A DNA stretch of 64,000 bases, from NCBI GenBank assembly GCA_963855995.1, contig OY979716.1:18347040-18411039 (forward strand). The letters run 5' to 3'. This document shows, piece by piece, positions 10,926-22,158 of this stretch; position 1 is the stretch's first letter; the number at the start of each line of letters is the position of its first letter. The position numbers were made by a program, and so were the translations under genes. This DNA comes from Muricea muricata. Lineage: Eukaryota > Cnidaria > Anthozoa > Malacalcyonacea > Plexauridae. Below the pieces are notes generated by a model that did no database searches, was not told where the DNA came from, and saw only the letters and a list, made by a program, of their open reading frames with translations.

Positions 10926-11131
10926 ACTGAGAATACCTTCGTCGTCGAGAAATGGGTCTAATTTGTAGAGTGAACTGGAAGCTTTGATCCTTTGGTTTCT
11001 CAGCCGGGTTCTCTCACGTTCGTTGTTGTCAGGGTCGCTGCGTTTTATGCTTTGTAAAATTTCTATTTCTTCTTTAAAGTAACGTTGTTGTAGGGATTTT
11101 AAAATGACGATTTCAGCTAGACGTAATTCTT

Positions 11132-11709
11132 CTACGGTAATACGCGAATCGCTGGTATTCGTATCAAAAAACTAACGTGAATCTGCCCGGAAGCGTTAAT
11201 AAGACGTAGGTACGAGACTTCTCCGAGGCCCTTTTCGCTGGCATCGGAAAAACTGTGAACTTGTACTTTACCTGGTTCGCCAAATCCAGAGGGTTTGAAA
11301 CATCGGTTCATCTTCAAATCTCTATCAGTGGTAATTCAGATCTCCATTTTTGCCAACGATAGTAGGTTTCATCAGATACTGGGTCATCCAAACCGATGCT
11401 GTCACGACACATATCTTGAAGGATCTGCTTCCCGACCAAGATAACAGGCGACGCTATTCCGAGGGGGCTGTAAACAGAGCTTATAGTTGACAATATTCCA
11501 CGGCGAGTGCAAGGTTTATCTTTCAGTTCTATTCTAAATCCAAATGTATCCGTTTCCATGCACCAAAAAGTACCCAAAGACCTTTGTACTGGTAAAATAT
11601 CGTGGCGTAGATCGAGATTCTTTAATGTCTTTGTGTGATCTTCTGGAAGAAAGAGCTCGTAATACTTCTTTGCTATTACTGGCGAGATGCTGGTTGAGAT
11701 GCCGTGCAC
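11132..11709 (-). pseudogene. BEL/Pao RT tail and RNase H remnants
   Basis: Two frames: 11314-11709 carries the RT-to-RNase H connector (Y-S-P-L-G-I-A-S-P), and 11132-11317 carries the RNase H start H-S-F-S-D-A-S-E-K-G-L-G-E-V-S-Y, the Pao-type motif. The frame switch near 11315 is another mutation. No intact RNase H can be read. Confidence 0.7.
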
Positions 11710-14180
11710 ATTGCTTGGGTTTTCTTGACGATGGCAATCGCGTTATCCGGGGTATCGAAGGACGTTAGATTGTCGTCGACGTAAAATTCCTTCTCTAGGA
11801 GGCTCGCAGCTTCTTGACCATAGATTTCGCGACCCTTCTCTGCTGTTGCTTTCAACCCAAAGTTGGACACCCCTGGCGAGGATACTGCGCCAAACAACTG
11901 TACGTTGATGCGATATTCTACGATCGGTCCGTCTAGGTCGTTGTTCTCAAACCAAAGAAATCTTATGAAATCTCGATGTTCTGGATTGACGAAAAAACTG
12001 TGGAACATCTGTTCGATGTCGCAGGTTACGGCGACTTCCTTCTTGCGAAAGCGAGATAAAACTCCTACCAATGCGTTCATCCAATTGGGGCCTTGTAGAA
12101 GGTGCTGGTTGAGGGATTGTCCATGAAAGGTAGCACTACAATCGAAAACCACGCGGATATGATCGGGTTTCCTTGAATGGTACACTTCGAAATGAGGGAG
12201 GTACCAAACTTTTCCAGGTGATGTTTTAAGCTCTTCCTTTGATACACGGTCGGCATGCTTCCGGTCGAACACCTTCTGCATAAACTCAAGATAATCACGA
12301 TGTCTTCTAGCATCCTTTTTAAGTTTCTTCTTCACGGAGATTAGCCTTTTTAGACACTGTTCGTAATTATTTGGTAGAGAGATACCTTCGGTTCTAAATG
12401 GAAGTGGCATTTCCCAGTTTCCGTTGCTGTTTTGGTGAATACTGTCGCCCAGGAGACGGGTGAAACGTTGATCTTCGACTGATTCAACTTCTTCAGTTCC
12501 ACGCGCTGTGCGACTATAATGTAGTTCATTGTAGTCCAGTTGCATCATTTCCCGAATTTGTTGCGGCGAGGTGGTGTCTTTTCTGTTGCATTTAGTAGCA
12601 AAGGAGATAGTTGAATTGTTCTCGAAATTGTTATGTGATGGAACGTCGAAGAATGCTTGGTGTTCTTCTTCGCATACGGTGATTCGGTTGACAACAGCAC
12701 AATCTTGATCTTGGATGGCCTCTAAATCTTCACCAGTACGACCAATGATCGTCCACCCAAACTTATATTCTTCGGCCCACGGTTCTTCTTCTTTTCCATA
12801 GATGATGCGAAGGGGTTGGAAGGCAGTTGGAACATTTCGCCCAATTAGCATTCCAATTTCTAGATCAGGTCGGCAGTGTAGGTGCCGGCTTATCTTTTTC
12901 AGGTGTTCCCAATTTGACACCGTTTCTGGCGTGGGAATGTCAGACTGACTGGCTGGAATACCCTCGCGAGAGTAAGCGTATGGGATTTTCATGGGTTGGT
13001 GTTGACCTTCGATATCTTGTATGCGTAGACCATTTACTTTCTTAGTACGAACGGTATTGGTACCTAAGATGGTATTGATTTCGAGATTGACGTCTTGCCC
13101 TTCTATTCGAAGCTGGTCAAGGAGTGCATCAGTGATGAAGACATCCGTGGATTGGTCGTCCAAGACAGCGTATGTTGGGATTCTGGTCGATGGATCATCT
13201 TGATGAAAGACTTGGAGGAGTACTATCCTAGCACAGGAACGCGACTTTTGATTAAAGCGGGAGATTCTTGCACACGCGTTTCTCGTTTGTTCATTCGCAA
13301 GTTGGTTTGAATGTTCTAGCGAATTATGAAGAGCTGTAGCGTGTTCTCGTAGACAGATTTTGCAGATTGATTTGTCCTCCTTGCAGCTCCTTGCGATATG
13401 TTGGTCTGAATTAAGGCAATTAAAATAAAGTCTGTTTCTCATCACGAATTCTTTAGGTTCGTTGAAGATTAACTTTTGAAGCTGTTCGCAATCCTTTGTA
13501 GCATGTGTGGTTTTCTTATGGTAAAAACAGTACGTTAAGTTTGTGTTATCTTCTAGTTTTTTCCTTTCATCAGTGTCTTCATTGGATTTGGACATCAAGT
13601 TTACTATGGGAGAGTCTCGGTTACGGAAACGTGGAGTTGGTTTTGTTGGTTCTTTTAGGCTGGTCGAACTGAGGATTTGTGGAATGTTCATTCTTTCTGC
13701 GTGGTACTTTACGGTTGCAGCAAATTCCTTGAAGGAAGGGAGTGCATTATTTCCTTTCTCTCTTTGAAGTTTGACTATTGTGTCTGACCATTTTGATTTG
13801 AACCAGCCGTGTAACTTTTCAACTAACACCTGGATCTGCGATGCAAAATCGAATACTTTTAGACTCTTAATGTGTTTTGAAGCAATTACCACCTGTTGCA
13901 GAAAATCACTGAACTCCTCTAGAGCTGCGGGATCATTGGGATTGATCTTTGGCCAAGTGCTTAATCTTTTCTCAAAATCAGCTCCAAGGATAGCATTGTT
14001 ACCAAAACGGTCTTTAAGGAAAGTGCGAGCATGCTGATACGCTTTCTCTGGGTCTTGAACCATATACTGGGGTTGTTCCACGGTACTTTTTGCTTTGCCA
14101 TCTAGATACTGGTAGAGGAGGTGAAGCTTTTGTTCTGGGGTAACAGGCGTTGATCCAATCAAAGCATCAAAAGCAGTTTG
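11676..14180 (-). pseudogene. BEL/Pao gag C-terminus, protease and reverse transcriptase
   Basis: In the gag frame after the TAG. It holds the rest of the DUF1759-like domain (L-L-Y-Q-Y-L-D-G-K-A), two Cys/His clusters (CFYHKKTTHATKDC and CKICLREHATALH), a DUF1758-type aspartic protease (V-L-D-D-Q-S-T-D in place of the usual D-x-G-S), and RT. RT shows V-V-F-D-C-S-A, C-D-I-E-Q-M-F-H-S-F, L-F-G-A-V-S-S-P and the catalytic F-Y-V-D-D-N. The RT frame shifts near 11690 and again near 11610 before continuing in another frame (R-H-D-I-L-P-V-Q-R-S-L-G). Confidence 0.85.
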
Positions 14181-15224
14181 CTACAGGAAAAACTTAGTTT
14201 TGTCCTTTTCATCTCCTCTGAAGACGCTCGGTGTTGCTTGTGGAAGGCGATGTAGTTGGCTCATCTTGATAAACATTTCGGCCAATTTGATCGAAATGCT
14301 TTTTTTTTGTGCCTTGCAAGGGATAAACAGAGGTGGATTTCCAGCAAACCCTGTTGTACTAGGGGGTTTGGTAAAGCTATTGGTTGGGACTGTTATTATG
14401 GGGGGTTCTTGTTGTGATTCACTTTCTTCGATCTTGGGTGCAGGTGAGGCTGGAATGTTTTCTCCTGTTTTATTCACATGAGTGGCGACGGCTGCAGGGA
14501 TATAACTTGTTGGTAAAGGTATGTTCGTCGGGTTTGTTAAAATATTATCTTCATCTACTGCTTTCTGGTATATGGCTTCTTGTGCATTGATTGTTTCAAG
14601 CTCTTGTTGAAGTTTCAGGTGTTCTAACTTTTGTTGTTGTTCTGCGATAGTTGCAGAAAATTTCATCTTTTCTCGTAGGGCAGCCTTTTTAGCTTGCATT
14701 TCGACTAGGTTCTCTTTGTACGAGGCGGCACAGGATGATGACTTATGGGATGTTCTTGATCTGTGAGACCTTTGCGATGACTTGGTGTTTTGGGATCTCA
14801 GCGATTCAACTTCGACGTTTTCTATTTGCTGAAGCCGGTTCCAGGCAAACTGGTAAATCATTTTCCATGCCTCGATAAGATTTTCTTGTCGATGACTAGC
14901 ATGTTGAGCTTGTAAGGGATCTTGTAATAAGGAAATCCATTCATCAAAACTGTGAATGCCTCTATCTGCGGTTGCTGTGATAGCAGTAATACCTTGTTTG
15001 ATTTCATCGGAATCGGTAGATGAATGTATTAAAGCTTGAAATGAGATTAACTCAATGCGGAATCTTTTTTCATTTTCTAGGGCCAGCGTTCTTTTTAACC
15101 CAATGTCGTATTCAGTCCCCTTCACAGTTAGTGCGCTAATTTTCGTCTCTTCTAAAACAATAGGTTCTGACAGCTCAGATCTTTCTTCAGATGAATCACT
15201 AGGTTCTTCCTTTTTGTGAGACAT
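14181..15224 (-). pseudogene. BEL/Pao gag (N-terminal part of the polyprotein)
   Basis: Starts at the ATG at 15224 (M-S-H-K-K-E-E-P-S-D); a longer in-frame start at 15350 lies in LTR-like sequence. The central part is a Glu/Gln/Lys-rich coiled coil (AEQQQKLEHLKLQQELE), usual for BEL gag. The frame ends ...R-G-D-E-K-D-K-T-K-F-F-L at a TAG (14181-14183), in the middle of a DUF1759-type gag domain that continues in the same frame after the stop (Q-T-A-F-D-A-L-I-G-S). A stop inside a folded domain argues for a nonsense mutation, not programmed readthrough. Confidence 0.8.
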
Positions 15225-15687
15225 GTTTACATACAAAATTGGCTGTGTTTCAATTGGTTTAGTACACTTTAGTCTTTGACTGTAGCGGCCGCAGCTTTTA
15301 TTCAGATAAAGAGGGCGCTGAAACTTTATACTTGTTGGAAAGCAACCCAAAAGTCAGAACAGTGTTTATATTCTCTTTATATAACTGTCAAACTACAAAT
15401 AAACATACAAAACGGATGAATACATCGTGACGAACTAGAACAAAGGTAGATATTCACTATAGTACAAATAAGAAACTAAGAAACTTACAACTAATGGGCT
15501 AGTGAGCGCTATGACAAACCAACTGAGCCAAAATAAACCGTAAACTAGAACAATACCACTCAAAAATTGTGAAAACATGCAAATCTACAACGTTTTTTCT
15601 CTTCCCGCGCTCTCGAGTAAACAGTTCGCGCTAGACGGTAAGCGTCCTAAAACCGCTGACCAATCCTAAAGCCAAGATGGCGTTACA

Positions 15688-16739
15688 GTCTTGTAGTGTT
15701 TCATAGGTTTCTGATCCCTTCACAATAGCAAATGTATGGTTTCCACTAGCAGACATTACATCATCCTGATTTTGAAATAATGAGAATGACAGCAAAATGA
15801 AACTGGAATTTCTTGTCATAAAATTTGTCCAAAAGAGACAACACTTATTCCACTTTTGCTTGGTCATGACTAGATAGACTTTCAAAACCCTTAGTGCCAT
15901 CAGCAGGGGTATGATTGTCGTCAACAAATACACAATGTACTATGCCTGTTAGTTGTTCTCTTGCTTTCAACTCTGTCAACTCCAGACCAAATGATTTCAT
16001 AAACCATAGTGCAAGCTTTGCTCGAGATATGAAAGTGTTTAGAGTTCTTGATTTTTTAGCAACATTAGCAACATCTTTGCCCTGATTTTTAAAATTGCTC
16101 TTTTGTTCAAGACGGTCAACATAATCTAACAGCTCCTTGTTCACTTTATTAAGATTATTAATTTCCTCATTCTTCTCTTCCACAACAGAAACCATCTCTA
16201 AATAAAGCTTCTCCTTCTCTTCATGAAGATTCGTGTAACTTTTTTTCCACTTTTCAAGTTCATCACAAATCTTCTCATTTTCTTTTCGCAACTCTTTCAC
16301 AGAAATGGTCATACCCTCGAATAACTGGAATCAAGGAATCAAGTTCCTTCCTCTTGTGTCCCCCCTTTGCTTTGTTGTAAGCAGATTTTACCATTCCAGC
16401 AAGCTTCCGAAGAGAGGCGTTGACTTCACTTCTGATAGTTTTGTCAGTAGCTATTGCAAAGGAACTACCAGGGATTGACAGCTCAAACAGGTCGACATAA
16501 TCTAAATTGCCTTGATTTGGGCAGTGATTCTCTTTCTCACCAGGTTTATCTTCTTCTGTTGCTTTGTGCATTTCATGCTGTTTCACCATGTATTCCTGCC
16601 ATAATTTAAAAAGTGGGTATGGAATACCCACAACAAAAAGGACTGGCCTTGCATTAGCTTTTGCTGCATATGCCAATGAGTGTTCCTCTAAGCTTGATTT
16701 CCATTTAAATACGGAATCCGTTAGAGGAACATCAGACAT
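15688..16739 (-). pseudogene. N-terminal half of the split gene (unnamed family)
   Basis: Starts M-S-D-V-P-L-T-D-S-V-F. Residues 1-165 hold W-Q-E-Y-M and a region with A-S-L-R-K-L-A. After a frameshift near 16300 comes a strong coiled coil, then S-R-A-K-L-A-L-W-F-M-K-S-F-G-L. A TAA near 15850, then a deletion and frame change, lead to S-A-S-G-N-H-T-F-A-I-V-K-G-S-E-T-Y-E-T-L at about 15700-15760. BEL sequence starts immediately after. The C-terminal half resumes at about 10060. The pattern matches a protein family I recall from cnidarians but cannot name. The many lesions indicate a pseudogene or dead transposon gene. Confidence 0.6.
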
Positions 16740-16820
16740 TTTAAGACACTTTCTTGCTCTTGTTTCAGAACAAAAAAATATTTTCTTAAGACTATATTTT
16801 CTCAAATTTCCAAACTTTTT

Positions 16821-16861
16821 TAAAACTTAACGTGCAAAGTGGTTTAAAACTTAACGTGCAA
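16821..16861. repeat. Short direct repeat
   Basis: A 17-base unit, TAAAACTTAACGTGCAA, occurs at 16821-16837 and 16845-16861, just upstream of the split gene's start. It could be a regulatory duplication or chance. From 16862 to 17993 I see no supported gene. Confidence 0.6.
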
Positions 16862-17993
16862 TTTGCATTTCCCGCGATATGTTTTGTTTATGAGCCTGTT
16901 TCCTTCGCAGTTTTTAGTCAGCGGCTATTCGCTTAAATGTTGCCAAAATGGCGATGGTAAAAATACAGATATATGCCAAGATTTTGTGGTTTCTTCTTTA
17001 CTCAATGGCTTTCAATGACTGTAATGGCCTTTTTAAATTTTGCTTCAAAGCAGACAATTTTAAAGCAAAAACGCCGCATTGCTACAAACTTTGGTATTCT
17101 AAAACGTATACGGAATGATAACTCAAACATCGTGCACGAAAATCAGACGTGTGCATATTGTTTGCGAACACTTTGGGCCGAGCTACAACGAAATATTTCC
17201 AGCAAGTATCAGGTATTTCCTGCGTTTAATATAAGCTTAATATTGTGAGCAAATGTTGTGAATTGAATTCAGTCGCGCCGGATAATGGCAAGTCGCGAGT
17301 GGTTGAATACAGGTATCAATATATTTTCAGGTATTTTGTATTATTTCTAGACGTGTGCACCTTAAAAATTATGTTGTAAAAACTTGTGCGCATCGATTTT
17401 AGAATTTTACAGTAAAAAAGTCTAATATTTCGGCCATCTTGGATTTATAAAATTTGGTATTTGTGCGCATAATTCTGTTACTCGTCCACCATCTTGTCCG
17501 AGATTTCTGGCCATGCAGAAGATCAACTGTTTGCCGATACGCAAGACATATGTAAAAATTCATCTGCGAGCCACCAACAAACTACGATATTTTGCGGGAA
17601 CTGAGTTCAATAATTCTTTTATCAACCTCTTAGAAAGTTTCTTATCACATTTTATAACTAGCAATAACAATCTTTCCACGCAAACGTTTGAAAGTTCAGC
17701 AAAGCGAGCAGCCATGCATTGTTTACAAAGTGTCCGCAATCTCTTTTTTTGAAAAGCACACACTCAGAGCATCATTTGCATTTGCAGGCAAATTGACCAA
17801 TAAAAATTCAGATTGCATATAAAGAGAGTAATAATTTAGATTGTGCGTAGAATATAGGCTGCGCGTTGATAGATAATTTCTATATATAGATCACGGCAAT
17901 ATGAACAAATGTTTTACCACTGCTAAAAAGAACTGCCTTACAGTCGCGTAAATATCAGAGACATCTCTGCATATATCTCGATATCATTTCACA

Positions 17994-18211
17994 ATGAACA
18001 GCAGTGGCGGATCCAGGGTAAGTCAAAATAAATTATAACAGCTCAATTTTAAATTCAAAATTACTTTATAACAATGTCATAGGTTATGAATTCAAAAGAA
18101 TAAAATCTGACCAATGAAGTTGCTTTGAAGGTATTTTAAAATGTAAATATATCCTAGAATGAGCTGTGGTAATTTATTTTGACTTACGCTAGGTCCGCCA
18201 CTGATGAACAG
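17994..18211. mobile_element. hAT-type MITE with 8-bp target duplication
   Basis: The element is 18002-18203. Termini: CAGTGGCGGATCCAGGGTAA at the left and TTACGCTAGGTCCGCCACTG at the right, with further matching AGTCAAAATAAATT and AATTTATTTTGACT blocks. The flanks are exact 8-bp copies ATGAACAG (17994-18001 and 18204-18211). Length 202 bp, no coding capacity. CA...TG ends and 8-bp duplications are hAT hallmarks. Its termini differ from those of the hAT at 34097-38611, so another hAT source is likely. Confidence 0.92.
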
Positions 18212-18473
18212 TGTATTTTGATGGGAAACATTATAGATAATGTTGATAGGAATTTGTGGTGAGAGGGAACTTTATGCAAATAAGCAACATTTGGATTAAG
18301 TTTCGGCGCTTTCCATGGCAGTAAATTGAAATCAACCAAAAAATTAGCAATCAGCAGATACATATAAAGCTCTTTGCTAATTAATGATAAAAAGATTAAA
18401 ATTGGAAAGTGTTACTAACTGTTACTTTAGTACATTTTACTTCAACTCAATAACAGGTTTCATGAATGAATAC

Positions 18474-18599
18474 CTTCAAACTTTTTTTTTTATCTCGGAC
18501 ATCGCATTCTACAAATGTCGCCATTCCTGCTCCAAATTCGTCATTAAATTCCTTCTCGACACTTCTCCCTTCATTCGCATTAATATCAAGGAAATGTAC
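18474..18599 (-). pseudogene. SDR copy A, exon 2, frameshifted
   Basis: Reads [11 protein letters not shown] and F-V-E-C-D-V-R-D, nearly the same as copy B exon 2 (62896-63019), with matching AG acceptor and GT donor. It is 126 bases against 124 in copy B: a run of ten A (T on plus at 18482-18491) has gained two bases, so the reading frame is lost just before the donor. With exon 1 at 31285-31377 it forms a second, probably dead, dehydrogenase copy with a 12.7-kb intron. A homopolymer sequencing error is the alternative. Confidence 0.7.
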
Positions 18600-18645
18600 C
18601 TATCAAGTAGCAATAATGAAATAGGTTCGTGAGTGATTATAATTT

Positions 18646-19092
<447 letters not shown>

Positions 19093-19235
19093 ATACGTTG
19101 AAGTTTTGAAACTGATCTAATTAAAAACATTTTACATTGAAATTAAAAAATGTATAAAAAACTAAAAGTTGCTAAATTTTCGGCCGCAAGCTGCTAGCCT
19201 TCGTCTGAGCAATATGGCTAGAAGTAGACTGAATG

Positions 19236-19647
19236 GACAATTTGCATAATAGACTAATATTCGATCTAGGCAAAAAGAACAGAATCTTTTACTACAGCTA
19301 GAAAGAGGATCCTGCGATTAGTAGAATTGCAGAGTTTGGTGGCGGAATGTTGTAAAATACGGAAAATATGGCATTGCGAAGTTTGCAAATTTTGTATATA
19401 TTTGTATAACGCGCGGAAAAAGTTACCATTTTCGCGGCAATTTTAGCTCAAAAATGGTAACTTTTTCCGCACGTAATACAAATATATACAAAATTTGCAA
19501 ACTTGGCAGGGCAATATCTTCCGTATTTTACAACATTTCGCCACCAAACTTTGCAGTTCTACTAATTTTGAGATGCTCTTTCTAACTGTAGGAAACGATT
19601 TCGTTCTTTTTGCCTAGTACGACCTTTAGTCTATTATGCAAGTTGTC
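19236..19647. mobile_element. Near-palindromic MITE inserted in the PLE left arm
   Basis: Ends GGACAATTTGCATAATAGAC and GTCTATTATGCAAGTTGTCC, with inverted homology continuing almost to the centre (ATGGTAACTTTTTCCG against its complement). The right PLE arm has the uninterrupted site (plus 20925-20935, TTCAGTC preceded by AACAA), so the borders can be placed within a base or two, with AT as the likely 2-bp duplication. Length 412 bp. Confidence 0.85.
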
Positions 19648-20067
19648 CATTGTTTTTATAATGCCTATTGTTCTGTTTGATTGAGTTTACCAGTGTTAGA
19701 TAGCATGATGGGAATTCGGCATGTTCATTGACTGAATCTTGATTTATCACTGAATGCAACGCCTCCAAGAAGATTCTTTGTGAGTAATTTGTAATTCCTT
19801 TCTCGAGTATCACTGCATCTGATTTTGCTGCACCGTGTCCAGTCGTTTCAGCATGTTCTTTGATTGCCGATTAGTTGTTTCTCCGAACACCAGGCTTATG
19901 TTCCAGCCATCTCGAACACCAACTCCGTTTGGATTCGCCAATATAAGTGAACGAGCATGTTCTACATTCAAATTTGTATACAACAGCTTTGGTTCTCTCC
20001 TCTGATAGTCTTGTTTTTGGTGTTTCTGTCTCTGATGGTCTTGTTTTTGGTGTTCTTGTTTCTGTTA

Positions 20068-20936
20068 ACTCTCATATCCTATTTACGATTGAAATGCCTG
20101 TTGTTAACCGGAATGGGAGTCAAACAATTGTATTTCTAGATACACAATTACTTCGTAACATATCTGGTGACATCGACGTTAAAGTGTTCCGAAAGAATAC
20201 CCATACAGATAAATATTTACCTTTTGAATCTCACAGCCACAAAAATGATAAAAAAGCAGCGATAAAAACATTGCTTGATCGAGCCAAGACTATTCCATCC
20301 ACCTCGACCTTACAAACTGAAGAGACTCATAATGTTTTATGTGCACTAGAGTTAAATGGTTACAAAAGAAGTTTTATTAAAGAAGTTGTTAATGACACTG
20401 TAAAAGTGAATCAGAAAAGGAAAGAAGATTTACGGGGCTCGACATGTATTCCATATGTAAAAGGTCTTTCGGAAAAGATTAAAAGTATTTTAACAAAGGC
20501 AGGAGTACGAGTAGCACTAAAACCGGTTTGTACTTTGGCAAATATATTTCGTATACCAAAAACAAGACCATCAGAGGAGAGAACCAAAGCTGTTGTATAC
20601 AAATTTGAATGTAGAACATGCTCGTTCACTTATATTGGCGAATCCAAACGGTGTTGGTGTTCGAGATGGCTGGAACATAAGCCTGGTGTTCGGAGAAACA
20701 ACTATTCGGCAATCAAAGAACATGCTGAAACGACTGGACACGGTGCAGCAAAATCAGATGCAGTGATACTCGAGAAAGGAATTACAAATTACTCACAAAG
20801 AATCTTCTTGGAGGCGTTGCATTCAGTGATAAATCAAGATTCAGTCAATGAACATGCCGAATTCCCATCATGCTATCTAACACTGGTAAACTCAATCAAG
20901 CAGAACAATAGGCATTATAAAAACAATTCAGTCTAG
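20068..20936 (+). pseudogene. PLE reverse-transcriptase tail plus GIY-YIG endonuclease
   Basis: The protein-like part begins with F-T-I-E-M and F-L-D-T (RT thumb region), then V-F-R-K-N-T-H-T-D-K-Y-L. The C-terminal endonuclease shows Y-K-F-E-C-R-T-C-S-F-T-Y-I-G-E-S, the GIY-YIG signature of Penelope elements, then S-R-W-L-E-H. The open frame extends upstream to 19947 only through inverted-arm sequence. The RT catalytic core (motifs A-C) is missing, so the copy is 5' truncated. The frame ends at TAG 20934-20936. Confidence 0.85.
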
Positions 20937-20946
20937 TTCTAGCCAT

Positions 20947-20992
20947 GTTGCTCAGACGAAGGCTAGCAGCTTGCGGCCGAAAATTTAGCAAC
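20947..20992 (+). ncRNA. Hammerhead-like motif at the end of PLE A
   Basis: A perfect 6-bp outer stem (GTTGCT and AGCAAC) encloses CAGACGA, a GGC/GCC stem and GAAA. The canonical core CUGANGA has A in place of U here and the third stem is almost absent, so it is likely a decayed or divergent ribozyme. An inverted copy with one change sits at 19168-19213 on the minus strand. Penelope elements with hammerhead ribozymes are known in the literature. Confidence 0.45.
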
Positions 20993-21092
20993 TTTTAGTT
21001 TTTTATACATTTTTCAATGTAAAATGTTTTTAATTAGATCAGTTTCAAAACTTCAACGTATTACTATGTATTCTACTGATCGCCTGAACAGC

Positions 21093-21230
<138 letters not shown>

Positions 21231-21254
21231 AGGAACAGACAAGTTTTTGCTGCT

Positions 21255-21297
21255 GTCGCTACCCTGGGTTTCACGCACTAGGCGATCATCAGGCGAC
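21255..21297 (-). ncRNA. Hammerhead ribozyme motif, PLE B left arm
   Basis: Minus strand: stem I GUCGC/GCGAC, core CUGAUGA, stem II CGC/GCG with a five-base loop, GAAA, a two-base stem III (AC/GU) with a five-base loop, and a GUA cleavage triplet. All core positions match the hammerhead consensus. The minimal stem III is the form described for Penelope elements, where dimeric folding is thought to help cleavage. Function is inferred from sequence only. Confidence 0.75.
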
Positions 21298-21356
21298 TGA
21301 CAGATAAGTTTAATTTATTCATTGTATAGGACACTGGAAATGTATCAGGTATTATG

Positions 21357-21869
21357 TTACGTTACATGACTATTGGTTATATGTTTACATAAAGTGAAAA
21401 GTTCTGAACGTTTATTCAGGAGGTTGTTCGCTTTGTTTCCTTTCATGATCAAAAGCTTTTCTTCAAGACAGAGATTGCATTTTCGGGAACCAGCTTTGCA
21501 TGAGGGTACGCGTTTGACGATCGACCATTTTATGTCATATGAGCGTTTCGCGCGTTTGAGCTTCCAAATGTACTTTGACAATTCTGTTTCGTTGCCATGG
21601 CGTTCGTTCTTAATGGACTTCGTGTGATTTCTGAATCTTTCTTTAAACGAGTTAGCCGTCACCCCGATATACACTTTAGCATTATCTTTGTCAGTGGAGA
21701 CTTCAGCTTTGTACACTAAGCTCTTTGCCAGGCATGTGTTGCTCACAGGACATTCGTCGGGTTTTCTGCAGTTGCATGTCTTTGTGTCATTGTTCGTCTT
21801 AGTATTTTTGGCCTTGTCGTTATGCTTCTTTAGCACGTATTTGTTGTGCTTAGATAGGAAAGATTTCAT
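21357..21869 (-). pseudogene. PLE GIY-YIG endonuclease domain, left arm B
   Basis: 170 residues: a Cys cluster C-N-C...C...C, then V-Y-I-G-V-T-A-N-S-F-K-E-R-F-R-N-H (GIY-YIG fold core), N-E-T-E-L-S-K-Y-I-W, and C-N-L-C-L-E-E-K. The Cys-rich linker before the nuclease points to the Neptune-like PLE group (tentative). Upstream RT-end sequence continues to 22030, where the Gypsy LTR begins. The RT core is absent. Confidence 0.8.
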
Positions 21870-22030
21870 GTTGTCGCTACAACTATAGCTAACGCGGACG
21901 GTATGTCTGTTGAATATAGAGTGTAGTCTGTGGTGCGGTGGAAAATGTTTGTCGAGGAGCAGTAGGAAATTTCGTGCAATGTTTGTCGTAACGTTCTTAC
22001 TAAATGGTGGGTTGTACCAAATAGTGTTTC

Positions 22031-22142
22031 TGTAGTATAGTATTATGATAATTTGTATGAATATTTCATTAGATATGTTTGTATTTAAGTAATGGTTTAA
22101 AGTTGAAATAGATCAGTTTTTTATGTAATGTGCGATACTACA
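22031..22142 (+). repeat. Gypsy 5' LTR
   Basis: 112 bp, TG...CA ends (TGTAGTATAG ... GCGATACTACA). Preceded by GTTTC. Differs from the 3' LTR only at one T/C (22086 against 26498). Very short for a Gypsy LTR. No strong TATA box was recognised. Confidence 0.95.
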
Positions 22143-22144
22143 TT

Positions 22145-22156
22145 TGGCGACGAGAG
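22145..22156 (+). promoter_or_regulatory. Gypsy primer-binding site
   Basis: TGGCGACGAGAG starts three bases after the 5' LTR. The first ten bases would pair with a tRNA 3' end reading CTCGTCGCCA, which fits serine tRNA (GCU) in animals as I recall it. This would prime minus-strand DNA synthesis. The tRNA assignment is from memory. Confidence 0.65.
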
Positions 22157-22158
22157 TT

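Larger units (their letters stand above)
10061..15687 (-). mobile_element. BEL/Pao LTR retrotransposon, 3' truncated and mutated
   Basis: Gag, protease, RT, RNase H and integrase occur in BEL/Pao order on the minus strand. A 5' LTR-like region lies at about 15350-15687: possible start TGTAACGCC at 15687, TATATAAAG box, AATAAA-like signal near its end. The element stops inside the integrase C-terminal region at about 10061, where the host-gene frame resumes, so there is no 3' LTR. It carries an in-frame stop, several frameshifts and an internal integrase deletion, so it is dead. LTR borders and primer site are uncertain. Confidence 0.85.

Noticed and set aside
14181-14183. TAG followed by CAA in BEL gag as programmed readthrough
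   Set aside because: The stop falls inside a conserved gag domain, and the element has many other lesions; only part of a readthrough context matches.
17513-17763. Overlapping plus and minus frames near 17.6 kb
   Set aside because: No motif, no splice context, and both strands open for similar lengths, as chance allows.
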